This document shows, piece by piece, positions 25,060 through 34,822 of a stretch of 64,000 nucleotides of DNA. The notes beneath the pieces are model-generated. The model did not search any database. It was not told the DNA's origin and saw nothing but the letters and a program-made list of their open reading frames with translations. Every line of letters begins with the position of its first letter. Within the stretch, counting starts at the first letter, position 1. Both the position numbers and the translations under genes were made by a program. Source of the DNA: Neurospora crassa OR74A (Eukaryota; Ascomycota; Sordariomycetes; Sordariales; Sordariaceae); NCBI RefSeq assembly GCF_000182925.2, contig NC_026505.1, forward strand, positions 3,782,001-3,846,000. The letters are read 5' to 3'.

Positions 25060-26632
25060 ATGGGTGGAAAGCAATGGGCGAAAGAAGAGGAGCTCGTCTT
25101 CTGGAAGTTTGTCGTCCCCAAGTCGCCCAAGCGCGTCGGGGGAGATAGACAGAATCGCGAAATGTCCTGGAAGGACTGCGCTGCCTGGATGCAACGACGC
25201 ATGGCCAAAGTCTACAAAGAGCCTCGACGAATCTACACTGAACTGTGTCTCTGTGAGTCTTCCTTCCGTTGTCTCAAACCCCTTCGTGAGCTGATCAGGA
25301 CCAGTTGAGCATTACTTTCAGAACGCTGAGAAGGAGAAATTTTCTCCCCACGCGGAAGTATTAGTACGACGATATCTTGCGCAGAGTATGTACACAACGA
25401 TACCCCTTTGTCTTTTGTCTATACTCCTGTCACTGTTGGAGAGAATACTGACGGTGATTGTTCTGTCTCTAGAGAGAGCAGATGGAGTCCGTCACGGTCA
25501 GGGCAACGGTGAGGCAAACGATCAGGGCAACGGCCCGGGCGACAGCGACAATAACGGCATTAACGAAGAATCGCACATTCCTCAGCCTTTGGGCAACGCC
25601 GGACCCCCTATCCCCATGACACCAGCTCGCCCTCGGAGCTTGGCCACACAGAGGGCCAAAAACACCGACCATCAAGAGGATTCTCCCTCGTCGATGTCCC
25701 CATTCGCTCCCGGTTACAACAACAGCGATGGTTATGCAAGCATTGGAAACCAGGCAAGCACTCCCAGTTACACAGGCTCGAGAGGATATGCCGACCACCT
25801 TGGTCATCCTAAGCCCAGTAGGATGTCTCTTGACCCCAGCGGCAGTTTGGCCGCTCCCACGATGCCCATGGCGCCCATGGATGAGGAGGAGCTTCCTTCT
25901 CTCGCGGGCCTTCGCACGGCTTCACCCTACAGCCACGATAGTCCTGTTACCCCAGGACAATACTCTGAGGTAAACTCGAGTCCGCCTATGCAGATGCCTC
26001 AAGCCATGCGCCATCATTCGGTAATCGAGAGGCAAGCTGCGAGTGCTGGCATGAGTGTTCAGGACCTCCTGAATAGCTCCCCAGCTAAACAACATCCTTT
26101 GCCACAAGCCTATCAGGGCTCTTCCCACGACGGTTACAGCATTCAGAGCGGCTACAACTACTATCCGGGTTGCGTTCAGGATCTCGCCCAGGGATACGAC
26201 AACAGCTACTCCCCAAACTATACATCGAACTATGGCCAGCCTTACGTCCAGGGATACAATGATGACGTTCACAGCTACAATCAAGGCTACGACTCAAGCC
26301 CCCAAGGACACAACAATGGCATTCAGGGCTACAACCAAGGCTACGACTCAAGCCCCCAAGGACACAACAATGGCATCCAGGGCTACAACCAAGGTTATGA
26401 GTCAAGCCTCAGTGGACATCCACCGAACCGCATCGATGATGCGTCCTTCCCTACCCGAGCTGTTTCGAGCAATGCCACCCGTTCGGCTCACGAGGGCGCG
26501 ACTTACAACAACGAGTACCAGGGTTTCAACAGTGACAACAGCTACCAGAATAGCAGTATCCCTAACGGAAGTGGAGAGCAATCAGCTGCATACAGCCGTC
26601 GTGGTCCTCAGCGGTCCGTGAATCGCGCCTGA
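25060..26632 (+). CDS. Unrecognised fungal protein: conserved N-terminal domain plus Q/N/Y-rich repeat tail
   Basis: Exons 25060-25252, 25305-25385 and 25473-26632 (introns of 52 and 87 nt) give 477 residues. The first 95 residues, from MGGKQWAKEEELVFWKFVVPK through SPKRVG and MSWKDCAAWMQRRM to FEHYFQN and FSPHAEVLVRRYLAQ, resemble a conserved N-terminal module I know from many uncharacterised Pezizomycotina proteins. It looks like a compact Myb/MADF-like helical domain, but that fold is inference. The rest is low complexity, rich in Gly, Asn, Gln, Ser, Tyr and Pro, with 18-residue tandem repeats of the type YNQGYDSSPQGHNNGIQG at 26276-26420. No signal peptide or membrane segment is visible. 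The composition is prion-like, suggesting a nuclear or condensate-forming regulatory protein, but function is not known. Confidence 0.8.
26276..26420 (+). repeat. 54-bp tandem repeat, about 2.7 copies, in coding sequence
   Basis: Copies at 26276-26329 and 26330-26383 differ at only two third-codon positions; a diverged partial third copy runs from 26384 to about 26420. Each unit encodes 18 residues beginning YNQGYDSS. The near identity of the first two copies suggests a recent duplication or homogenisation. Confidence 0.9.
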
Positions 26633-28481
26633 ACTAGGTCAGCTAAGCTCTCACAACGGACCATGGCTTATGGCTATGACTCAAGACATATCCTACCGTA
26701 TCTCCTCAACAGACATATTGCTTGCTTTACCACTTTAGCTTCGTCAGGTAAAGGTTTTCTTTATTTTGGTCTCCAGGTTGCATTCATCTCTCCGGTCTTT
26801 CCGTTCGCGAGATCTCCATCATCATCAGCAACCTCAGAGGTAGCTTTCATTTCTTCGAAACAGCATTCAAAAAAGGCGTTAGGGCGTTGAAAAGGTCCCG
26901 CGGCGCTTTTCTTTTCGGTTCGGCCCAGTCCTTTAATCAGCAGTTTCTTTACCTTCATTCGGAGGTGTAATACGCGCCTACACCTCTCGAGCATCGATAA
27001 CCATCATACTTACATTACGGCCTTCCATTTTCCCCTCGCGATCCTTCGGCTTATTTTCTTCAGCATCGCATTTCTTATCATGTTACCTCTCAAAAACATA
27101 GTAATTTAAGCGAGCATTCGAGGAGACGCGCGCAATGAGGGGGCCTTATGAGCAGGCTTCGCGAACGTCATGAAAAAAAGAAAGGAGGCATGGTTGACCA
27201 AGGCAGCGAAGGAACATAGCATAATTGATAGACAAAAGATCCACAAGGAAGGATGAAGACAAAGACGGTCAAGAGATAATTTGAAGGAAAAAAAAAAAAA
27301 AATAAATAAATAAAAAAAAAAAAATTAAAAAAAAAAGGGGATTTCTTGGAAGCGCAAAGGTAGATGGAGACATAGACAGTTAACAAAGGCCTGATTTCCT
27401 TAGACATTCAGCAGTTTCGGTTCAAAATATCCCCATCCTACTGTTCCAGTCTATCCCGGACTTTTTCGCCCTGATTTTTGTTTAGGAGACGAAGGGGCAA
27501 GACAGTTTGCAAGGAAAAGATGTGACGAATACACATGTCCTGGGCCGCCCCAGCAAACTGTTATCTTTTAGCATCCGTCTTTTCTATCACCTTACAGTGT
27601 TCGGGAGGATCTGCGATCTTAGCGGAGGAAGATGAGAGCTAGGGCTGTTTTCCTTTGCGGATTGAGGCGAGCCAGTGCTCTTTCTTAAACCAGGACAGGT
27701 GTCTTACGTCCTAAGGAATATCTGGGGGTGTACCTTAGCGATCAATGATAAAATGCACTAAAATCGAGAATTGGTTTTCATAACACTGGTTGAGTTGCTC
27801 TGTGAAACGCGTGAAATCAAAGATAGTAGAGGTATTGAGAGACGTCTATATGATGGCAGGCCAGCAAGGTGTTTCGTTGTTGTATGCCTGCTTTCGACTC
27901 AAGGAAAGGTCCTTACTTGATAGTGACAAAATGCAGTGGCGACGAGGACACCAAGATATGTCACTGATGCCAAATAATAAATTTGAAATCGGTGGAAAGA
28001 ACATGTTTCGTCGTACAGGGCGACCGTTGATGTAAGCGGCTTCCAGAAGCCGGAAGGAAGAATGAGGTGTCACTGAAGGCGGGGACGTTCGGAATGACAA
28101 CGGCAAGGGTAAACCGAGCCCGCAGACCAGCTTCACTTGCCGGAACTACGACGACTGTATATCTTCAAATGACACCGCCGGGATACGCCTTCCAAACGCA
28201 AGTCAGTGTACTTTCTTATAAGATAGACATCTTCCTCTTCATCTTTACCTACCTACCTAGGTACCTTCCCCCTTTCCACACCTCGCTCTTCTCCACCAAC
28301 TTTTGGCCCAGATCTTTCCCATTTATTATAACCGGATACCCCCACTTATCACAACTACTGAACATCAAACCACGGCGACATCTTTTCATTCTGTCAACAT
28401 TCGCGAGCCATTACGTCCACAACTCAGTTAAGTACTATTCGCTTGTAAATACGAGTTCAACTTATCGGGAAAGACACCAAG
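26633..28481. other. 1.85-kb intergenic region
   Basis: No convincing gene. It contains an A-rich stretch at 27288-27336 with AAAT units. Before the CutC-like gene there is a TACCTACCTACCTAGGTACC string at 28246-28265. Short ORFs near 27.8-28.1 kb show no family signature. Confidence 0.5.
28246..28265. promoter_or_regulatory. TACCTACC/CCTAGGTACC element upstream of the CutC-like gene
   Basis: Three TACC units running into the palindrome GGTACC-type end (CCTAGG plus GGTACC), 217 bp before the ATG. The same motif family recurs in other promoters of the window. A role in transcription is inference. Confidence 0.35.
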
Positions 28482-29543
28482 ATGCCCTTCAAGCTCGAGA
28501 TCCCAATCTTTACCACCGAGGTGGAAGAACACGATGTCCGCTCTTTTGAACAAATGAGTTTCAAAGAGCTCCTGAAGCTCTGCAAAAACTTCAATTCTGC
28601 CGAATGTCGCCGGATCCGGCTGGAACTGAACGCCGTTGGTTCGTACGGTAAGCCATCCATTACATCCTGTTCTGGCCACCACGCGCTGTTTGGGAACAAA
28701 CTTGAGGGTTCACTCAACACTAACACAGTTGCTCATATGAATACAGGAGACGGTGGATTAACTCCTAACATCAAAGATGCGATTCGGTTCCTTACTCACT
28801 TGCGAAAATCGGAGATCCTCACGGAAGACCAACAACCGGCCATACGAATCATGATACGGCCCCGAGGTGCGAAACACGACGACAAATCCGTCTCTCCAAT
28901 GATCGAAGTTCAGGACTTTCAGTACTCTGATGCCGAGCTGGTCGCAATGTGCCAAAGTATTGAAGACTTCAAGACAATGGGTCGAGATGTCCTCAGCCCG
29001 GAACGCGGCGATGGGTTCGTTTTCGGGGTGCAGAAACGATTAGACGGTCCCTTGAACGAGCTGATGCTTCATCCTCATGCCAACAAAAGGTTGACTTCCA
29101 CGGCCCATCCTTATCCCTGTTTCCTGCACCGCGCCTTTGACGGCGTACTCGCGACTTCGCAGAACTACCCGGGCACAAAGATCCCGATGGGGCGCCTGGT
29201 CGAGAAGATGAAAGGGCATGGCTTCAAAGGGGTGTTGACGTCCGGAGGATGGGGAAATGCGACTAACAACCTGGAAAGACTCGGGGAACTTGGGAGGGCG
29301 GCGCTGAAGGAAAAGGAAGAAGACAAGTTTGAGTTGATAGTGGGTGGCGGCGTACGGTATGGCAACGTGTGGGACATATGCTATGCGATGAAGGAGCTGG
29401 CGCAGCACCGGGATTTTTGGTTTCACTCTTCGTGCTTGAGTGGCGAGGCCTCCCCTTATACGACAGCATGGACTATGTTGATGAGATTGAACGCTGCAGA
29501 AGAAGCTGCAGAAAATTGGACAGCGGGCGCTTGTGCGAACTAG
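28482..29543 (+). CDS. CutC-family copper homeostasis-like protein
   Basis: TIM-barrel protein of the CutC family, linked to copper homeostasis in bacteria and man; the enzymatic role is unsettled. Exons 28482-28647 and 28747-29543 give 320 residues. The 99-nt intron (GTAAGC to ACAG) contains no stop in frame, so the sequence also reads straight through with 33 extra residues. Splicing restores the conserved RIRLELNAVGSYGDGGLTPN, matching the CutC signature. Further family marks are IRIMIRPRG, FQYSDAELVAM, GFVFGV, CFLHRAFDGV, GVLTSGG and IVGGGVRYGNV. The N-terminal segment and a loop after RPRG make it longer than bacterial CutC (about 250 residues). Start context is CCAAGATGC. No transit peptide is obvious. 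Confidence 0.87.
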   Translation: MPFKLEIPIFTTEVEEHDVRSFEQMSFKELLKLCKNFNSAECRRIRLELNAVGSYGKPSITSCSGHHALFGNKLEGSLNTNTVAHMNTGDGGLTPNIKDAIRFLTHLRKSEILTEDQQPAIRIMIRPRGAKHDDKSVSPMIEVQDFQYSDAELVAMCQSIEDFKTMGRDVLSPERGDGFVFGVQKRLDGPLNELMLHPHANKRLTSTAHPYPCFLHRAFDGVLATSQNYPGTKIPMGRLVEKMKGHGFKGVLTSGGWGNATNNLERLGELGRAALKEKEEDKFELIVGGGVRYGNVWDICYAMKELAQHRDFWFHSSCLSGEASPYTTAWTMLMRLNAAEEAAENWTAGACAN

Positions 29544-29671
29544 CGGGAGAGTGGAATTGGAGAAGCTTTGTCTGATGACGGCATGATAGGCTTAATCGGT
29601 CCTAACCTTACAACCGTATCATGCAGAGAGGAGAAGGTTAAGGGAAGAAAGAAAAGAGCAGTTACAGTATG

Positions 29672-29672
29672 T

Positions 29673-29704
<32 letters not shown>

Positions 29705-29706
29705 TT
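29672..29706 (+). repeat. T-rich tract (T13-C-T21)
   Basis: Poly(T) run with one C, in the 3' flank of the CutC-like gene. One of four long T tracts on the plus strand of this window. Confidence 0.9.
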
Positions 29707-29886
29707 CAGTTGATGGATCAAAAAAAGAGAAAGTGTCAGGCAAAATGACATTAGCAACGGATAAGATAGATAGAGCGATAGTAATTTATGGGTGTTATTC
29801 GTTGGAGCTGTTTCTGAGGAACGCTATGTGAATAGGAAAAAAGAAAAACATATATAAGGATGAAGAACAAAAAGCGAATCGGGTGG

Positions 29887-29891
29887 AAAAA
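29887..29891 (-). terminator. Pol III terminator of tRNA-Asn
   Basis: TTTTT on the minus strand, six bases beyond the tRNA 3' end, the usual distance for RNA polymerase III termination. Confidence 0.75.
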
Positions 29892-29897
29892 GTAAGC

Positions 29898-29970
29898 TCC
29901 CTCGGTAAGGATCGAACTTACAGCCTCCAGATTAACAGTCTGACGCGCTAGCCAATTGCGCCACGAGGGA
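29898..29970 (-). tRNA. tRNA-Asn (anticodon GUU)
   Basis: 73 nt, intronless. The acceptor stem TCCCTCG pairs perfectly with CGAGGGA. D-arm GGCGCAATTGGCTAGCGC, anticodon loop CTGTTAA with GTT, and T-arm GTTCGATC are all canonical; the A box (TGGCGCAATTGG) and B box (GTTCGATCC) are intact. Anticodon GUU decodes Asn AAC/AAU. A T5 terminator follows. Fungal tRNA genes are scattered singly, as here. Confidence 0.96.
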
Positions 29971-30617
29971 TCTTAATTGTTGTTGTGGATGCATTAGGAA
30001 GTGAAAATTATATTTGCACCGTTTTTTCTTTGTTTTGCTCGATTATGACTACATCTGCAAACAAACAATGTCCTCATTCCACAGTCTGCAAGCATTCATT
30101 CACACAAGAACACGGCCGAACATTCGTGTCAAGCTATTCGAGAAGTGAGAGTCTTCTCATACACAGTGTGGGAGTTGTCGTCACTTTTGAAATGACATTG
30201 GGGGGGGTTACGTAGCTGCCCGGGTATGGTAAGCAGTGGGCAATATTAGCCCCTCAGCCGCTCAATCGCCAATCAGTCTCCCGAGTTGAACCACGTTCAC
30301 ATCGTCGCTTCAACCTTTGACGTTCCCGCTCATAGCACACATGGCACCGAGGCACTATCCCCGGCTTTTGGTTGCGATGGATGCAACCGCATAACTGCCG
30401 GATGCCAATAGCTCGGCCCTACCTTGCTTGATCATGGTTACGATCAACTCGCGCTCAGCTTGTCGTCCTTGGTTCTCAGCCAGGCACCTAGTCTACTCCC
30501 CGAGTCGCTTGCGATGCGATATGCAGACGACTTCCGATGGTTCGATGGTGTTGTGAAGTCGTGGTGCATCCCGAACCGTACCAAGACAGCACCAATGAAA
30601 GATGCTCAAGAGATGGA

Positions 30618-30623
30618 CACGTG
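30618..30623. promoter_or_regulatory. CACGTG E-box, candidate PHO (NUC-1/Pho4) site
   Basis: Palindromic CACGTG 355 bp upstream of the alkaline phosphatase start. bHLH phosphate regulators (Pho4, Neurospora NUC-1) bind this core. The half-matching CACGTA at 30813 may be a weaker site. Assignment is inference from the downstream gene. Confidence 0.35.
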
Positions 30624-30860
30624 CCCAGGATACCGCTTGTCCGACGATGTTCATCTTCGTGCCCCAAGCGATGTCGGATGTTGAAGCCATGGCTGGCGTA
30701 GATAGCTTCCTTGGCTCCTTGGCTGAGCGACAGCAGCCCAGCCTCTCGAAGCATGTGTGCACGACTCCAGTACCTGCGTCGGAATAGGCACGTTCCTACT
30801 AGGGCAAAGGAACACGTACCCTCGTCATCAACTCCATCACACCCCAAAAAAGATTGCGGG

Positions 30861-30867
30861 TATATAT
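30861..30867 (+). promoter_or_regulatory. TATA box of the alkaline phosphatase gene
   Basis: TATATAT preceded by GCGGG, 111 bp upstream of the start codon, a plausible distance for a short fungal leader. TATA boxes are commoner in regulated than in housekeeping fungal genes. Confidence 0.5.
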
Positions 30868-30894
30868 GACCAGGACGGCACCGTCTCTACCTTC

Positions 30895-30981
30895 ATGATG
30901 GCTCTCTCCAGCGTTCCAACCACTACCACCACCACGAACCGGTTCCTGCTCTCATTTCCTCGCTTCGTGCTGGCATCATGA
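30895..30981 (+). other. Possible uORF whose stop overlaps the main start (ATGA)
   Basis: Adjacent ATG codons at 30895 and 30898 open a frame of 28 codons rich in Thr that ends at TGA 30979-30981. This stop overlaps the alkaline phosphatase ATG at 30978 as ATGA. If the mRNA starts before 30895, translation of the phosphatase would need leaky scanning or termination-coupled reinitiation. The transcription start is not known. Confidence 0.35.
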
Positions 30982-33231
30982 TCTCCAGCAGGATAAGCGG
31001 CGCCCTCGCCCTGCTGGCCACTTCGCTCTCAGTCGTCTCCGGCCAGACTTTTCAACGGCTTGGTACTTGCCCAACCTTGGGCTGCATCCTCCCACCTGAC
31101 CAGCAAGATTTTCTCCCCGGACAGCATTTCGACATACGCTTTGAGGTGCACGCCCCCAAGAACGGATCCGAGGCCTTCAACGACGGAGTGCCGGATGAGA
31201 AGTTCACCGTCACCATCGCCAAGGACAATGGGAAGCCCCAGAGCATTGCTTCTTTCTTTGAACTAAAGGAACCTTCGCTCGAGAAATGGACGTTTTCTTG
31301 GTACGAGGACCTGTTCGCCCAGGATGCCAAGACTCCCTCGGTCGTCAATGTCGCTTCTAAGATCTATCGTCAAGTTGCGCTGTATGAGCCCGGTACATAT
31401 ACGGTTACGTTGAACTATTACTCGGGAAAGACGACGACGGCCACTTGGGTTGTGAGACCACTTGCGACCAAGAAGAAGGCTAAGAATGTCATTCTTTTTA
31501 TTGGTATGTTTGCTTTCTTTCTTGCGAGAATCACCTGGCACTGGACGTCGGCTGATCCGTCAACTTTGATTTCCAGGAGACGGTATGACCACCAATATGA
31601 TCACTGCTGCTCGACTGCTCGCCCACAAGTCCATCAATGGCAAGTATCAGAGCACTTTGCAGCTTGACAAGTTCCCAACTTTGGGTCATCAAATGGTTAG
31701 TATTGCGGCCCAATGATTGCTGTCTCTGCAACAAACTAACAGCCTCACAGACACACTCTATCGACTCGTTCATTACCGATAGCGCGAACTCGGCTTCTGC
31801 TTTATATACAGGACACAAGACCACTGTCAACGCTATGGGGTAAGTCGAGAAGTGATATTGGCGGGAACAACGTTCAAGCCATGCTGACAATACACACAGT
31901 GTTTACGTTGACTCGTCGCCAGACAAGTTCGACGATCCCAAGGTCGAGACCATCGTTGAGCTTCTCAAGCGTATCTGGGTAAGTCGCTCACAAGCTTACC
32001 GTCTCTCCTTGTCCTCTGCTGACACCAATGCTTCAAGGGTTCTGCCTGGGGTGCTGTCTCGACTGCCTTCATTGCCGACGCCACACCTACTGCTCTCACC
32101 GCCCACACGCGCTCCCGGTATGAATATGGCGCTCTCATTGAGCAAGCACTCAATGGATTCTCAAACACTTCGTGGACAAAGCAAGATGGTCCGGACGTTT
32201 ACTTTGGTGGTGGTGCCGAACAGTTCCTTCCCAGCTCTGCCTCATACCAGGGCAAGGACTACTACGCCGAATTCGCCAAGAAGGGATACTCGGTCAGCCT
32301 CAACAAGACCTCCCTCCTCGCTCTTCCCGACGACAAGAAGGCGCTCGGTATCTTCTGCAAGTCCAACCTGCCCGTCTGGCTAGACCGCAACATCTTCCCC
32401 GAAAACACTATGAAGCTCAAGAACGACCCCTCGGGCGCCTCCGGTCCAGCAAAGGACATTCCCGGCCAAAAGGAAATGACCCTCAAAGCCATCGACATCC
32501 TGCACAAACGCGGCGGCAAGGACGGCTTCTTCCTCATGTCCGAAGCGGCCTCCATCGACAAGCAGATGCACGTGCTTGACTACGAGCGCGCCCTCGGCGA
32601 CCTGCTCGAGCTTGACGACACTGTCCGGGCCACGATCCAGAAACTCCAAGACCTCGGCGAGCTCAACAACACCCTCATCGTTGTCACTGCCGATCACGGC
32701 CACGGCTTCGACGTCTTTGGCGGCGCCGACACCAAGTACCTCGCTGCCCAGCACGACAAGGACGACCGGCACAAGCGCTCCGCCGTCGGCGTGTACCATG
32801 AATCCGGACTATCCCAGTACACGGTCGAGCAGCCGGGTATCAGCTACAACACGGGGCCCAACTTCCCTGTCAACTGGGACCCGCGCTACGTGATTGCCGC
32901 TGGCACCGGTGCCGCCCCTGACCGCCGTGAGCAGTACGGCGTCGGCAAGAACGGCTCCCGCACGCCTGCTGTGACGCTGCCGGGTATGGGTGATGATGAT
33001 TATTATGTTAATCCTACCGATAGGACGGGCGGGTTTGTGGTCAACGGCACGTTGCCTACGACTGAGAGCCAGGGCGTTCACTCGCTCACGGATGTGCCGG
33101 TTTTTGCGCAAGGGCCTTGCTCGGGCAACTTTGGGGGTGTTTATAGCAATACCGATATCTTTTTCAAGATTGCGAGTTGCTTGGGGTTGGGACATCCCAC
33201 TAAGAAGACTGATGGTGGGAAGGGGAGGTAA
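30978..33231 (+). CDS. Secreted alkaline phosphatase
   Basis: Metal-dependent phosphomonoesterase, probably extracellular or wall-bound. Five exons: 30978-31503, 31577-31695, 31751-31839, 31900-31978 and 32038-33231 (introns 73, 55, 60, 59 nt), giving 668 residues. The first 22 residues form a signal peptide ending SVVSG. Residues 23-165 look like a beta-rich N-terminal domain (WTFSWYEDLF, GTYTVTLNYYSGKT) absent from E. coli-type enzymes. The catalytic domain starts at KNVILFIGDGMTTNM. The nucleophile is Ser226 in TDSANSASALYTGHKT. Metal ligands are visible as Glu440, Asp445 and His449 (SEAASIDKQMH) and Asp490/His491 (TADHGHG). Several N-x-S/T sites support secretion. The CACGTG and TATA upstream suggest phosphate control. 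Vacuolar Pho8-type enzymes lack this layout. Confidence 0.93.
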
Positions 33232-33381
33232 GACGGATGGGTTTGAGGAGGTGGTATTGTGGGAGGATCCTCCCTCGCTAAAAAATATAGGTGGAGAGGT
33301 AGCTTGAACGAAGAAAATTGGATTGAGGCGTAATAGAGACATACAATCTAGACTATACTTGCGTACCACTGTTCCTCCCAC

Positions 33382-33430
<49 letters not shown>

Positions 33431-34822
33431 CATCGTTCCGGGATCTTTATCTCACCGTTTCTTTCTTCCTTCTTTCCGACGTCGTCGCCCCGGCCAACAC
33501 ACTCCTTTCCCCATGACAGAGATCAGATAATGCGATACTCGCTTCCCGCCCTGTACCTTCCTAGCCTAAACGTGGCCCAGGTACCACTGACAGGCGCCAA
33601 ATGAGGTTTGTGACCCAGCCCCTCCACCACAACGAGAAGCCCCGTGGTCTCGTGGTGCAGTGGCTACCCTTGATGATAACTAAGCGCAGCGGTTTTCGCA
33701 AGTCAGGTCTGCAGCTGGGGCATTGTCGTTCGTTCTACATACATCTTCGAGCGATTAAACCTTTTTTTCTCTTTATGTTTGTCTTTTCTTCTTTTTTGCA
33801 CCAACTTAATATGAGTTGACTCAACCTCTATCTCAGTTATCATGTGGTAAATCTAGTACCTGTGGATGTATGCAACCTCGAATTAGTCCTATCAGGCTGA
33901 TTCGATCCATGAGTTGGAATAGCAAAAGCAAAATAAAAAACAAAAGATAAAATGAAATAAAAAGGATCTGCTCAGACGCAACTCTCGTTCTGACTTAATA
34001 CTCTTATGATATCCAGCAGCATGTTTTTCAATATCAGGCTCTTTGTTGTCTATGCGCGGCCAACTGCCCATGACCTATGTGGTCACGGCTAAATGGTACA
34101 AGATAAGCCACTCAGCTGAAACTGGACAGCCATATGTTAGTGGCCATGATGCAAATGGTCACAATGGCGATGTGTCGGTACCGATGTATCGTTCTTTTTT
34201 TCTTTGCCGTTATGCATGTATGTCCAACCACCTCAGACTTGAAGGGTGGTCCAGAAATTGAAGCTTGTCGGGTTTGCATAGCGCAAAGCAAGAAAAAGGA
34301 AAGGGGGAACGGCACTGTCCTTGAGCAAGTCAACAAACTACCGATTGTGGTTAGTATGGTACAGTTAGTCTGGGCGGGTGGAGCCCCTCACCTGAACTCG
34401 CGCATCCCGCCCGCCATTGCCTGCCGCTTGTGTCCACCCGCCCGCCAACGCGATGTGCCCGTTCGTCATTGCAGGACATCGCGTCGGGAAACATTCTTTT
34501 CCAACAACGAGAAGGAGTCTTTGTATTGCTTGGACATCTCTGTTGACTTACTTCCTCAATGTACATCCGTTTTCACGCCCTAGTAATACACCCAAGAAGC
34601 ATTGGATTTCGCGCATTTACCGACTTCTCTTACTAGCTTTAGCTCAAGCAATACACCTTACCGAGCACTGGTTGACTTTGGCATCTTGTCGCAACCTGTC
34701 GCATTCTTCCTGCAGCCATCCATCGCATCGCACTACAAGTACAGACCAATACTGAAATTGATTCACCTTCTCGACGCCCGTCACAACTCCATGTCGGCCG
34801 ATGAAGAGGCCGGCATCTCAGC
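33232..34822. other. 1.6-kb intergenic region with T46 tract and a tRNA-like fragment
   Basis: Contains 46 consecutive T at 33385-33430. At about 33641-33722 there is a stretch with an A-box-like TGGTGCAGTGG and GCCCC/GGGGC ends, but no B box or anticodon arm. The last 200 bp are the probable APC6 promoter. Short ORFs show no family signature. Confidence 0.45.
33385..33430 (+). repeat. T46 homopolymer
   Basis: Unbroken run of 46 T in the 3' flank of the alkaline phosphatase gene. No target-site duplication or element body was found next to it. Confidence 0.9.

Larger units (their letters stand above)
29971..30977. other. Intergenic region and alkaline phosphatase promoter
   Basis: About 1 kb upstream of the alkaline phosphatase. 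It holds a CACGTG at 30618, a CACGTA at 30813, a TATATAT at 30861 and a possible uORF at 30895-30981. The 119-codon minus-strand ORF at 30488-30847 shows no family signature and is probably fortuitous. Confidence 0.5.

Noticed and set aside
27846-28136. Short ORFs on both strands before the CutC-like gene
   Set aside because: Overlapping, no family signature, in promoter-like sequence.
30488-30847. 119-codon minus-strand ORF upstream of alkaline phosphatase
   Set aside because: No recognisable domain, no splice partner, and it covers the probable promoter.
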